This document shows positions 16,928 through 26,221 of a stretch of 64,000 bases of DNA, piece by piece. The notes under the pieces are model-generated. The model had not been told where the DNA came from and made no database searches. It saw only the letters and a program-made list of their open reading frames with translations. Numbering within the stretch: position 1 is the stretch's first letter; each line of letters begins with the position of its first letter. Both the position numbers and the translations under genes were made by a program. The DNA is from an uncultured bacterium (GTDB lineage: Bacteria; Planctomycetota; UBA1135), in the NCBI GenBank assembly GCA_937919925.1, contig CALFOT010000011.1, positions 25,743-89,742 on the forward strand, written 5' to 3'.

Positions 16928-19521
16928 TGCTTTTGGGTCTACTCTTTGCATTTCCATTTGGTCTTGCGCCACAGACGGATGCGCCGAGCACCGTGCAAAC
17001 CATTTACGTTGTCGAGTTTTGTCACGCCGATGTTGGTTTCGATGCCCCGCCATCGGAAATGGCCCACAATAACTATATCCGCTTGCTCGATGCGCTCGAC
17101 TTGATGGATGTGTGGCCCACCTACCATTGGACAGTAGAAACCACTCATCAGCTGGAAGGTTTTTTGCAACGCGCATCTTTCGCCGACGTACAGCGCCTGA
17201 AGATTCGCTTGGCCCAAGGTCGGATTGCACTCGGGGCAAACTACTCCAGCCTCCATTCGGCAAATTGCGGCGAAGAGGAAATGAATCGCTTGGCCTATGC
17301 CGCAGCAAAATATGATGCGTTGTTCGGACATACATCACGTACTGCTTTCCTCGATGATGTACCCGGATTCAGCACTGCTGTGCCACGCGTTCTTAGTGCT
17401 TCCGGATTCCCGTATGCGGTGCTGGGGCCCAACGATTTTATTGGCGGCGTAGCAGATATCCCTCTTAACGAGCGCCCCTTCTGGTGGCAAGGTTCGGATG
17501 GATCGCGCACCCTGACTTGGCAAAACTACGGTTCCTACGCCGAGGGATATTTAGATTGGGGTCTCACCAGCCTTGCCAACGCGGAACATTTTATTCCGCT
17601 ACGCTTGCAAGAATTCGCGGCCGCCGGTTATGCCTACGATTCCATTTTGGTCTCGCGCGCCTTTGATAATACTTACCCGAATGCGAGCATGGCATCGTTA
17701 GCGGCTCAGTGGAACAGCACCCACACCGTTCCGCAAATCAAACTCGCCACGGCCGCGCAGTTTTTTGATCATCTGCTCGCCACTTACGGCGACGTCTTTC
17801 CCACCTACGCAGGCGATGGCTCCGGCGGTTGGGATGACAACACCATGGTTACGCCGGCATCCACCTCGCTCGTGCGGCGTAGCCGTGCCGGCCTCGCTGA
17901 TTTAGAAGCGCTACGAGCGGCGCTATTTCATTCCGACGGTCTGTCCTATCCCGGACGCCAGTTGCAGCGTGCTTGGCGCCGCATCTTGACCTTTAATGAA
18001 CATTCCGGCGGTGGCGCTGGATGGCCTGGGCATTTAAGTTTGGCCGATGTGGAAAAGGAGAATCGCGAATTCGTGCAAATGGCCACTGACGCGGATGAAA
18101 TTTTCCACAGCAACCTCAGTATTGCTCTGCAAACGCACGGGCCAGCGGTAGTGCCTCTAGGCGAAGCTGGATTGGTGGTTTACAACCCTCTGGGCGCAGC
18201 CTATAGCGGAATTGTTGAAATTGACACCGGCGCTTCGCAAGCCGCTGATTTACGTTTGGCTGGGATTGGTGGTCGTCCCGATGCAACTTTTCGTTGGCTT
18301 GATAACCAACGCCGCACGCTAGCAGTGAAAGTTGTTTTACCGGCACGCGGGTGGGCGCGCTGGCAAGTCACTGGCGGCGGCACCACTGCCCCACCGCCAA
18401 CCTGGAGCTCAGGGCAAAGTGTCGCTGCTGGCCCGTTCACTTTCACAGTCGACCCGAACACCGGAGTGGCCACGGAGTGGTTGGATGGCGCCAACGGAAT
18501 CGATTGGTTGCGCAACACCACAACCCACCCTTTTGGTGGTCTCGAAGGAGGCACCAACATGGAAACCTTCTTCAGCATTTGGCGTGACATGAATCCTCCC
18601 ATTGCGGGGATTGAAATAGAAAGTGCTGCGCCGCTCTTTCGACGCATCCGTGTGCTTGGCCCGAGCGGCGGTAATTGGATACGCGAGTATCGCGTTTATG
18701 AACAGGAAGCGCGCGTGGATGTACTGCTGCGTTTCCGCCGTTCCGATGTTCCATTTGTATCGTTCGCCAATCACTCGCTGCATATTGGCATGAGTTTCCC
18801 TGCGGCATTAAGCGCCCCAACGGTCCTCACGCTGGATGGACCCGATGGACATTATCAGCCGGAAACAGATTCGCTTCCTGGTGCGCAGTTAGCTCACTTC
18901 GGTGCCTCTACTGGCGCCACCTTACGTGGCGTGAATGGCCGCTGGATATCTGTAAGCTCGCTCGATACACCAACCATCGACGTTGGTGAAATCAGTGGTG
19001 CAGCTGCCACGATCATGGAAACCGATGAAACGGCATTGACCTGGAAGTTGATCCGCCACCACAGTGAAGCGCAAGTGTTAGGCGGTGCAATTGTGCCTAT
19101 TGAAGTCGAACCTGGTCTAGCGGATTTATTGCAATATGAATTCAAGGTACGAGTTGGAGATAGCTCTGTAGCACCTCCCAGCCGCGCGACCCAGCAACGC
19201 GATTTATCCCCGCCATTCGCTAATTGGGTGCCACTCGGCCAAGCCCTTGCGCCCACCGCCACCGGCAGTTTTCTTGATGTTTCTGGCCCCGCAACAGTAA
19301 CTTGCTGGAAACGCAGTGAAGACAACTCAGGCACGGTGTTGCGCTTACGTGCTCACAGTAACGGCGGCAGCGTGACGATTGCGCCACCCCCGTTTAGCTA
19401 TTCCAGCGTGTGGCGCTGTGATTTAGTGGAGCGCCCTATTACGCCGCTGTTGCCAACTGGAGCGCCAGTAATTCTGAATCTGGCAGCCGAGGAAGTGGTC
19501 ACCATTCTGTTTCTCGATTGA
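16924..19521 (+). CDS. Exported GH38-like glycosidase (alpha-mannosidase family fold)
   Basis: An 865-residue protein with a signal peptide. 'EFCHADVGFDAPP' near residue 36 fits the H-x-D zinc-ligand motif of GH38. 'FLDDVPGFSTAVP' (about residue 143) fits the region with the nucleophile and metal-ligand aspartate. 'TFNEHSGGGAGWPG' (about 359) fits the late metal-binding histidine. C-terminal beta domains resemble those of GH38 enzymes ('GLVVYNPLG', 'GGLEGGTNMETF'). The family retains anomeric configuration and needs zinc; substrate specificity is not readable. It is translationally coupled to the preceding esterase-like gene. Overall similarity to classical mannosidases looks low, so related uncharacterised families such as DUF5054 are an alternative. 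Confidence 0.65.
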   Translation: MMLLGLLFAFPFGLAPQTDAPSTVQTIYVVEFCHADVGFDAPPSEMAHNNYIRLLDALDLMDVWPTYHWTVETTHQLEGFLQRASFADVQRLKIRLAQGRIALGANYSSLHSANCGEEEMNRLAYAAAKYDALFGHTSRTAFLDDVPGFSTAVPRVLSASGFPYAVLGPNDFIGGVADIPLNERPFWWQGSDGSRTLTWQNYGSYAEGYLDWGLTSLANAEHFIPLRLQEFAAAGYAYDSILVSRAFDNTYPNASMASLAAQWNSTHTVPQIKLATAAQFFDHLLATYGDVFPTYAGDGSGGWDDNTMVTPASTSLVRRSRAGLADLEALRAALFHSDGLSYPGRQLQRAWRRILTFNEHSGGGAGWPGHLSLADVEKENREFVQMATDADEIFHSNLSIALQTHGPAVVPLGEAGLVVYNPLGAAYSGIVEIDTGASQAADLRLAGIGGRPDATFRWLDNQRRTLAVKVVLPARGWARWQVTGGGTTAPPPTWSSGQSVAAGPFTFTVDPNTGVATEWLDGANGIDWLRNTTTHPFGGLEGGTNMETFFSIWRDMNPPIAGIEIESAAPLFRRIRVLGPSGGNWIREYRVYEQEARVDVLLRFRRSDVPFVSFANHSLHIGMSFPAALSAPTVLTLDGPDGHYQPETDSLPGAQLAHFGASTGATLRGVNGRWISVSSLDTPTIDVGEISGAAATIMETDETALTWKLIRHHSEAQVLGGAIVPIEVEPGLADLLQYEFKVRVGDSSVAPPSRATQQRDLSPPFANWVPLGQALAPTATGSFLDVSGPATVTCWKRSEDNSGTVLRLRAHSNGGSVTIAPPPFSYSSVWRCDLVERPITPLLPTGAPVILNLAAEEVVTILFLD

Positions 19522-19529
19522 ATCGCGCT

Positions 19530-20909
19530 TCAACTGGCGTTTTCGAACAGTTGCTGTAACAGCAGTTGTTCGCTGCTGGAAACGGTGCGCATATCCAGCA
19601 GCACGCCACCATCTTGAATACGTGCAAAAACCGGCGGCTCCGCAGCGCGTAGCCATTGCGCCAATTGCTCCGCATCGCGTTGTGCGTGGTGAACCAGCAC
19701 TCCGGCACTGGGCAAATCTGCGGTAGGTGACGCACCAGAACCAACCCGCCCGGCACAGGCCATCACACCGGCGCAAAAACCATTTGCGGCACGATTGATG
19801 GCGTCGGCAAGTTGGCTAGCAGTTGCATGCAGTTGCGCGGTGGTGAGCGCCAAGCGTTGCAACGCCGGAATCCGCGCGCATGCGGCTGCGTTACCGAGTG
19901 CGTGGATGGACAACACCGCTTCCAATGCGGCAAGAATCGTTTTATCCAAACGTAAACAACGCGTGAGCATGTCGCGGCGTAAACGTTCCACCAAAGGTTT
20001 GGCGCCCACGATCAATCCAGCTTGCGGTCCGCCGAGTAACTTATCGCCAGAGAAGGTCACCAAATCACAGCCATCTGCCAGCGATTTCTGCACCGAGTGT
20101 TCGTTCTCCAACCCGCCCAACTCGGTACCGTTCAACACCCCACTGCCTAAATCGTAGACCAACGGCAAACCGCGCGCGTGGCAGGCGTTCGCGAGCTCTT
20201 GCATGGCGGGTTCTGTGGTGAAGCCTTCGATGCGAAAGTTGCTCGGGTGAATGCGCAGCACCAAAGACACCGCCGGATCTTCCATCGCGGTTTCAAAATC
20301 CTTTAGGTGCACGCGGTTCGTAGTACCCACTTCGACCATCTCAGCCCCCGCCGCAGCGATGACTTCTGGCATGCGGTAGGAGCCGCCGATTTCCACCAGC
20401 TCCGAACGCGCAACCACTACTTTCCGCCCACGCGCCAACGCAGAAACCGCCAGCAGTACGGTGGCGGCGTTGTTGTTGACCGGTAAACCTGCTTCGGCAC
20501 CGGTGACGCGCGCCAGTAATTCCGAAACCGGGCGATCGCGGCGCCCGCGACCACCCGTTTTGCGATCGATTTCACACAACGAGGCCCCGGCAACCGCAGC
20601 GGCGGCATCCACGGCCTCTTGCGGCCAAGGCGCACGGCCCAAGTTGGTATGTAACACCACTCCAGTGGCGTTGATGGCGCCACGCAGCTGCAACGACGGC
20701 AGCACCTGCAGGAAAGCCGACACCTGAGTCCAGAAAGCCGCATCCACGCCAGCTTGCGGCTCGCCAGCCTTGCGCAAAGCACGCACACCATCCAGAGCAC
20801 GACTACAAGCCGCGCGACAGGCCTCGCGGCCAAAGCTCTCGAGGCCACGCTGAGCGCAACTCTCAAGAATTTCATTCATCGAAGGAATACGGGGAGGATT
20901 CTCGGCCAT
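19530..20909 (-). CDS. selA: L-seryl-tRNA(Sec) selenium transferase
   Basis: A 459-residue PLP enzyme converting seryl-tRNA(Sec) to selenocysteinyl-tRNA(Sec) with selenophosphate. Diagnostic stretches include 'GAINATGVVLHTNLGRAPWP', 'VNNNAATVLLAVSALARG' and the PLP-lysine motif 'SFSGDKLLGGPQAGLIVG' (Lys about 290). Length is typical of SelA. With selC and selD about 7 kb away, the Sec biosynthetic set is complete in this window except for selB. The start ATG 20909 is only 21 bp from the divergent recJ start, and no promoter can be separated for each gene. Confidence 0.96.
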   Translation of the reverse strand: MAENPPRIPSMNEILESCAQRGLESFGREACRAACSRALDGVRALRKAGEPQAGVDAAFWTQVSAFLQVLPSLQLRGAINATGVVLHTNLGRAPWPQEAVDAAAAVAGASLCEIDRKTGGRGRRDRPVSELLARVTGAEAGLPVNNNAATVLLAVSALARGRKVVVARSELVEIGGSYRMPEVIAAAGAEMVEVGTTNRVHLKDFETAMEDPAVSLVLRIHPSNFRIEGFTTEPAMQELANACHARGLPLVYDLGSGVLNGTELGGLENEHSVQKSLADGCDLVTFSGDKLLGGPQAGLIVGAKPLVERLRRDMLTRCLRLDKTILAALEAVLSIHALGNAAACARIPALQRLALTTAQLHATASQLADAINRAANGFCAGVMACAGRVGSGASPTADLPSAGVLVHHAQRDAEQLAQWLRAAEPPVFARIQDGGVLLDMRTVSSSEQLLLQQLFENAS

Positions 20910-20930
20910 GGGAATCCTAGAATCTTAGGG

Positions 20931-22691
20931 ATGAGTAGCACGGCTGTCGCATCGCAATTTCGTTGGAAATTGCAGCCCTCGGATCCGGGTACTCGGGATC
21001 GCCTGGCTCAAGGTCTCGAATTACGCCCATTGGTAGCCCAGTTGTTGCTTAATCGCGGCATTTCCACCCTGGAAGAGGCCAATCTTTTTACCAAGGCGTC
21101 GCTGGCCGAACTGCCGGATCCCACCACTGTGCCGGGCTTCCAGGATGCCCTCGCCGCGCTCGAGCGGGCGCGAGCTGGCCATTATAAAGTTTTGATTCAT
21201 GGCGATTACGATGTTGACGGCACCTGTGGCGCGGTTTTACTGCACCACTTGATGAACCGACTCGGGCTGGAATCCGAGGTTTTCATCCCCGACCGCGTGC
21301 GTGATGGTTACAGCTTTGGCGTCAACAGCATCGCGGCGATTCACGCTTGCGGGGCCAAGCTAGTGATTGCTGTGGATAACGGCACTACGGCGATCCAGCC
21401 GTTAAAGCAGCTCAAAGAGGCTGGGATTGAAGTGATTGTGGTCGATCACCACCTGCCCGGCCCAGAACTGCCCGAATGTGCGGCGCTGATGAACCCGTGG
21501 GTGCGCGGGGAAGATGGCGAACTGCAGGTCTTCCCGGAGTTTTGTGGAACAGCAGTGGCTTGGTTACTCACTTGGGGAGTGCTGCGCCACATACTTGGCG
21601 GTGAGCAGTTAGCGGAAAAAGACCGGCGCTTTTTATTCGACTGCCTCGGCTACGCGGCCATCGCCACCATTTGCGACGTCATGCCGTTACGTGGACCAAA
21701 CCGCGGCATCGTCAATCATGGTTTAGCAACTTTGCGTGAATCAAGTTTTCCTGGTCTGCGCGCGTTGGTGAAAAGTGCGGGCATTCGCGATACCCCCAGC
21801 GCCAGCGATATCGGCTTTCGCATTGGTCCACGCTTGAATGCCGCTGGGCGGTTGTTTCAAGCCGATCTTGCTTTCCAAACTTTGGCCACCACCAAGGCTC
21901 CCGAGGCCGATATTTTGTGTGCGCAACTAGAAGCATTGAATCTAGAGCGGCGGTTGATTCAAACACGCGAAGTTGCTGCTTTGCACGGCATGGTCGAAGA
22001 GCAATTTCAGCGCGGTGATGGAGTGATTTTTAGTGGCCACGCCGATGCCCATTTTGGCGTACTTGGCATTGTCGCCAGCCAAATTATGGAACGTACCGGA
22101 TTGCCGAGTTTGTTATGGGCTGAATGCACTCCCGGTGTGGCACGTGGTAGTGCACGTTCGCCCGAGGGATATCACCTAGTCAAGATTCTCGATCACGCGG
22201 CGGAATTTTTGATTGGCTATGGAGGTCACGCACGCGCCGCCGGTTTTCACTTTAAGCCCGAACATGCCGAGCAAGTTGCTGCAGCCTTACGCGCAGGTGC
22301 AGCACAACTACCCAAAGCTGAACCAGCAGCACTCACCATTGATTGCGAAATTGGGCCCGCAGAAATCGATCGCGCCACGGTCCATGCCATCGAAGCCCTC
22401 AAACCATTTGGCCAAGGCTTTGCCGAACCACTTTTTCTGTGCAGCGGCGCACGTCTAGCGGTGGCGCCAAAATTTATTGGCGACGGCTCCCACGTGGAGC
22501 TGCGCTTAGAACGTGATGGCCAGGTGGTCCGCGCTTTAGGCTGGCGTTTGGCCGAACGGCTACGTGATTTCCAAATCGGCGACGCCATCGATGTGGTGGT
22601 GAACGTCGGGCTCAATCATTTCCGCGGCAGTAGCTCGGTCGAATGGACTATCCGCGATTTCCGCTCCTGCCCTCAAACGAGTGTTGTCTAA
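20931..22691 (+). CDS. recJ: Single-stranded-DNA-specific exonuclease RecJ
   Basis: About 586 residues from ATG 20931; the ORF track's extension runs antisense through selA. RecJ degrades single-stranded DNA 5' to 3' in recombination and mismatch repair. The DHH phosphoesterase motifs are present: 'IHGDYDVDGTCGAVLL', 'AVDNGTTAI', 'VVDHHLPGPELP' and 'GRLNAAGRL'-like 'GPRLNAAGRLF'. The DHHA1 domain ends in 'IGYGGHARAAGFHF', and an OB-fold C-terminus ends in 'LNHFRGSSSVEWTIRDFR'. The next gene starts directly after the stop, suggesting co-transcription with the VTT protein and polA. Confidence 0.96.
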   Translation: MSSTAVASQFRWKLQPSDPGTRDRLAQGLELRPLVAQLLLNRGISTLEEANLFTKASLAELPDPTTVPGFQDALAALERARAGHYKVLIHGDYDVDGTCGAVLLHHLMNRLGLESEVFIPDRVRDGYSFGVNSIAAIHACGAKLVIAVDNGTTAIQPLKQLKEAGIEVIVVDHHLPGPELPECAALMNPWVRGEDGELQVFPEFCGTAVAWLLTWGVLRHILGGEQLAEKDRRFLFDCLGYAAIATICDVMPLRGPNRGIVNHGLATLRESSFPGLRALVKSAGIRDTPSASDIGFRIGPRLNAAGRLFQADLAFQTLATTKAPEADILCAQLEALNLERRLIQTREVAALHGMVEEQFQRGDGVIFSGHADAHFGVLGIVASQIMERTGLPSLLWAECTPGVARGSARSPEGYHLVKILDHAAEFLIGYGGHARAAGFHFKPEHAEQVAAALRAGAAQLPKAEPAALTIDCEIGPAEIDRATVHAIEALKPFGQGFAEPLFLCSGARLAVAPKFIGDGSHVELRLERDGQVVRALGWRLAERLRDFQIGDAIDVVVNVGLNHFRGSSSVEWTIRDFRSCPQTSVV

Positions 22692-23309
22692 ATGAAAATC
22701 CCTGTAGTTGCCCAGATTATGAGTGGCGCACGCCGTCTGTATGACTGGATGCTTGCTTTTGCTGACAAACCGTACGCAACCCGTGCATTGTTTGTTTTGT
22801 CCTTTGCCGAATCGAGTTTCTTTCCGATTCCACCGGATCCACTGCTGATGGCCATGGGTGCCAGTAAACCGCAGCGGGCAATTGGGTTCGCAGCCATCAC
22901 CACCGTGGCGTCGGTGCTGGGCGGAATCTTTGGTTTTGCCATCGGGCATTTTTTAATGGACACCGTGGGCACTTGGCTGCTCGATATTTATGATTCCGAG
23001 CGCCACACATGGACGAAAATTGAAGATTGGTTTGGCGAGTATGGCTTGATGGCTTTGCTGCTCGCCGCCATTACACCGATTCCATTCAAGGTGTTCACCA
23101 TCGCCAGTGGTGCGATGGCGGCAATCGGTTTGTGGCCGTTTATTGGCGCTTGCTTGGTCGGCCGGGGCTTCCGCTTTTTCCTCGAAGGGATTTTGTTGCG
23201 CTATTTCGGTCAGCCCATTGTGAAATGGATGGATAAGTGGTTTGACCTTGCCGCGGTTGCCTTTGCAGTCTTACTCATTGGCGGCTTTGTGCTGCTGAAA
23301 TACCTCTAA
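22692..23309 (+). CDS. VTT/YqaA-family (DedA-related) membrane protein
   Basis: A 205-residue inner-membrane protein. The segment 'FAESSFFPIPPDPLLMAMG' and the glycine-rich reentrant region 'LGGIFGFAIGHFLMD' are typical of YqaA/DedA-like VTT proteins. 'AAITPIPFKVFTIASGAMA' is the second conserved half. Relatives are linked to lipid scrambling or membrane homeostasis, but the role of YqaA members is not well established. It starts immediately after the recJ stop and ends two bases before polA, so it is inside a recJ-polA transcript. Confidence 0.88.
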   Translation: MKIPVVAQIMSGARRLYDWMLAFADKPYATRALFVLSFAESSFFPIPPDPLLMAMGASKPQRAIGFAAITTVASVLGGIFGFAIGHFLMDTVGTWLLDIYDSERHTWTKIEDWFGEYGLMALLLAAITPIPFKVFTIASGAMAAIGLWPFIGACLVGRGFRFFLEGILLRYFGQPIVKWMDKWFDLAAVAFAVLLIGGFVLLKYL

Positions 23310-23311
23310 CC

Positions 23312-26215
23312 ATGCTGTTCACCCCTCCCGAACGCCCGTTGCTGCTGGTCATCGATGGCACCGCCCTAGCCTTCCGCGCGTTTTTTGCGATTCGTGGTTT
23401 AACCGATGGTGAAGGCCGCCCTTCTGGTGCTTTGTATGGATACATCGCCGCTCTGTTGCGTGCGCTTGAGGATCATCCTGCAACCAGCGTGGTGGTGGCG
23501 TGGGATCGTAGTGAACCTACTTTCCGCCACTTGATGGATGCTACTTACAAGGCCAATCGCGAAGACCTTGATGAAGATTTACGCATGCAGTTTCCATGGA
23601 TGCGCGAGGTCACGGAGTTGATGGGCATACCATCACTCGATCAAGCCGGCTTCGAGGCCGACGACATCATTGCATCTTTGGGAGTTCAAGCATCCGCCAA
23701 GGGCTGGGCGGTGCGTATGTTTACTGCGGATAAAGATTTGGCACAAGTCGTCAGCGAACACGTGCTGCAATGCCCACCACCCAAACAAAGTGGTGATGCC
23801 GTCATCCTTGGTCCGAATGAAATTGAAGAAAAGTACGGTCTGCCACCCACCCAAATGGCGCAGTGGCAGGCATTGGTTGGCGATAGTGCCGATAATATTA
23901 AGGGTATGCCTGGAGTGGGCCCCAAACGCGCCACTCAGTTGTTACAAAAATACGCCGATTTGGAGGATGTACTAGCCCGCGGGCCACAGGAGGAAAAAGG
24001 CAAGCTGGCGGAGAACCTAGCAGAACACGCGGATTCTGTGCGTTTGGCTTTGAAAATGGTGACGATGGTCACGGATATGGAAGTGCCTGCGGCTGCAGAT
24101 TTGGCGCCTGCGATTGCCGACTTCGTGGCCGTTCAGGAATTCTGTACGAACCATAATCTCAACACCTTAGCGAAGCGCTTTGCTGAGTTTTCTAAGTCGG
24201 GAAGTTTGCCCGGTTTGAGCTCAACAAAAGTTACAACGACCAGCGTCGCGCCCACTCCGGTTACCAGCCGTAGCGCGGCAAGCCCTACTCCTTTCAACCT
24301 CACGCCTTCACTCTTTGGTGCCAGTGAAGGTCCAGCCAGCGCTGCAACAACCGCCTCTGGCACTCTCGATTCCGCCACCACACGCGCCACTGCTGCAATG
24401 CTTGCAGGCGATTACCGCTTGGTGAAAACAACCGACGATTTGATTGCGTTGCGCGATGGTTTATTTGCTTCGGATGGTTTTGCGTTTGATACCGAAACCA
24501 CCAGTATTGACCCAATGCGCGCCAAATTAGTGGGTATGTCTTTTTCTTGGGAGCTAGGCAAAGCTTGGTATGTCGCGGAAAATTTACAGCCACCCGCACT
24601 TGGCCCTGATGGCGAAGACGCCGTTGAATTCTTGCGCGGCGTACTCGAAGACCCAACCATTCGCAAGTATGGTCAAAATCTCAAATACGATGCCCATGTG
24701 ATGCGTCGCCGTGGGGTGAAAATCCAGGGCTGGGAGTTTGACACGATGATTGCGCATTGCCTTGTAGATCCTGCCAGTGCCCATAATCTGGATGCGATGT
24801 CCTTACATATGTTAGGCATTGAAAAAATCCCCACCAAGGCTTTGCTGGGCAGCGGCAAAAACGTGCTCACGATGGATTTGGTGCCGATTGAGGTTGTTGC
24901 CGAATACGCTTGCGAAGACGCCGATGCAACCTTCCGTTTGGTGGCTCCGTTACGCGCCGGACTCATAAACGCCGGTGCCGAAAAACTTTTTCAGGATGTC
25001 GAGATGCCACTCGTGGGCGTGCTCGAACGTATGGAAGCTGAAGGCATCACTGTGGATCGCGAGCGTTTGGCCGAAATGCGTATCACGCTGGGTAAACGCC
25101 AATTAGAGTTGGAGCGCAAGGTGTTTGATTTGGCCGGCGAGCCGTTCAACTTAAATTCGCCGAAACAGCTTGGCCCGATTCTGTTTGAGCGGCTCAAGAT
25201 TCAAGAAATAGCTGGCGTCAAACGCGTGGCGACTACCAAAACTGGTTACAAAACCGATGCCGAAACGATGGAGAAGTATGCTGGTATTGCGATTGTCGAT
25301 GCACTGCTGGAGTACCGAAAAATCACCAAGTTAATTGGCACCTATGTGGATGCGCTGCCCGGTTATGTGCATCCAGAAACTGGGCGTATTCATAGTTCCT
25401 TTAACCAAGCAGTGGCAAGCACGGGGCGCTTATCGTCAAGTAACCCGAACCTGCAAAACATTCCCATCCGTAGCGATGCCGGCCGCGAGATTCGTCGCGC
25501 CTTCATTCCGCGCCAGGCTGGCTGGGTGTTGTTATCAGCCGATTATTCGCAAGTCGAACTACGCGTGGTTGCTCACCTTTCCCAAGACCCTGCCTTGATT
25601 TCAGCTTTCCGCGACGGCGCCGATGTGCACGCACGTACCGCATCTTTGGTGTTTGGTGTGGCTGCTGAGGATGTCGATAGCGAAATGCGTTCGCGCGCCA
25701 AAGCCATCAACTTCGGCATTCTCTACGGCATGGGTGCACAACGCCTTGCCCGCGAAACTGGGTTCTCTTTTAAAGAAGCACAAAATTTCATCGAGCAATA
25801 CTTCGAAGCTCTGCCAGGCGTGCGCAAATGGCTCGATCAAACCTTGGAAGATGCGCGCGCAACTGGGGAGGTGCGCACATTACTTGGCCGCCACCGCCCA
25901 GCTGACGGCGTGAATTCAAGCGATGGCCGAGTGCGCTCCGCTGCGGAAAACGTAGCCGTCAACACGCCGGTACAAGGCAGTGCCGCCGATTTAATCAAGG
26001 TGGCGATGTTGCATGTCGAAGCCCGCATACTCAAAGAGGGACTGGCAGCGCGCATGATTTTGCAGGTCCACGATGAGTTGGTTTTCGACTGTCCACAAAG
26101 TGAGGTGGAGCAGCTATCCATCCTAGTCCGCGAGGAAATGGAATCTGCCTTTCCGCTCGACGTGCCCCTCAAAGTAGACTTAGACTACGGCCCTGATTGG
26201 GCGAGTGCCCACTAA
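23312..26215 (+). CDS. polA: DNA polymerase I
   Basis: A 967-residue polymerase for Okazaki-fragment processing and repair. The 5'-3' nuclease domain occupies roughly residues 1-295 ('VIDGTALAFRAFFAIRGL', 'FTADKDLAQVV', 'GVGPKRATQLL'). A low-complexity Ser/Thr/Pro linker follows at about 300-360. The 3'-5' exonuclease keeps its acidic residues ('FAFDTETTSID', 'NLKYDAHV', 'YACEDADAT'), so proofreading is probably active. The polymerase domain contains 'LLSADYSQVELRVVAHLS', 'RSRAKAINFGILYGMGA' and 'MILQVHDELVFDCP'. No Shine-Dalgarno precedes the ATG. Confidence 0.97.
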   Translation: MLFTPPERPLLLVIDGTALAFRAFFAIRGLTDGEGRPSGALYGYIAALLRALEDHPATSVVVAWDRSEPTFRHLMDATYKANREDLDEDLRMQFPWMREVTELMGIPSLDQAGFEADDIIASLGVQASAKGWAVRMFTADKDLAQVVSEHVLQCPPPKQSGDAVILGPNEIEEKYGLPPTQMAQWQALVGDSADNIKGMPGVGPKRATQLLQKYADLEDVLARGPQEEKGKLAENLAEHADSVRLALKMVTMVTDMEVPAAADLAPAIADFVAVQEFCTNHNLNTLAKRFAEFSKSGSLPGLSSTKVTTTSVAPTPVTSRSAASPTPFNLTPSLFGASEGPASAATTASGTLDSATTRATAAMLAGDYRLVKTTDDLIALRDGLFASDGFAFDTETTSIDPMRAKLVGMSFSWELGKAWYVAENLQPPALGPDGEDAVEFLRGVLEDPTIRKYGQNLKYDAHVMRRRGVKIQGWEFDTMIAHCLVDPASAHNLDAMSLHMLGIEKIPTKALLGSGKNVLTMDLVPIEVVAEYACEDADATFRLVAPLRAGLINAGAEKLFQDVEMPLVGVLERMEAEGITVDRERLAEMRITLGKRQLELERKVFDLAGEPFNLNSPKQLGPILFERLKIQEIAGVKRVATTKTGYKTDAETMEKYAGIAIVDALLEYRKITKLIGTYVDALPGYVHPETGRIHSSFNQAVASTGRLSSSNPNLQNIPIRSDAGREIRRAFIPRQAGWVLLSADYSQVELRVVAHLSQDPALISAFRDGADVHARTASLVFGVAAEDVDSEMRSRAKAINFGILYGMGAQRLARETGFSFKEAQNFIEQYFEALPGVRKWLDQTLEDARATGEVRTLLGRHRPADGVNSSDGRVRSAAENVAVNTPVQGSAADLIKVAMLHVEARILKEGLAARMILQVHDELVFDCPQSEVEQLSILVREEMESAFPLDVPLKVDLDYGPDWASAH

Positions 26216-26221
26216 AAATCT

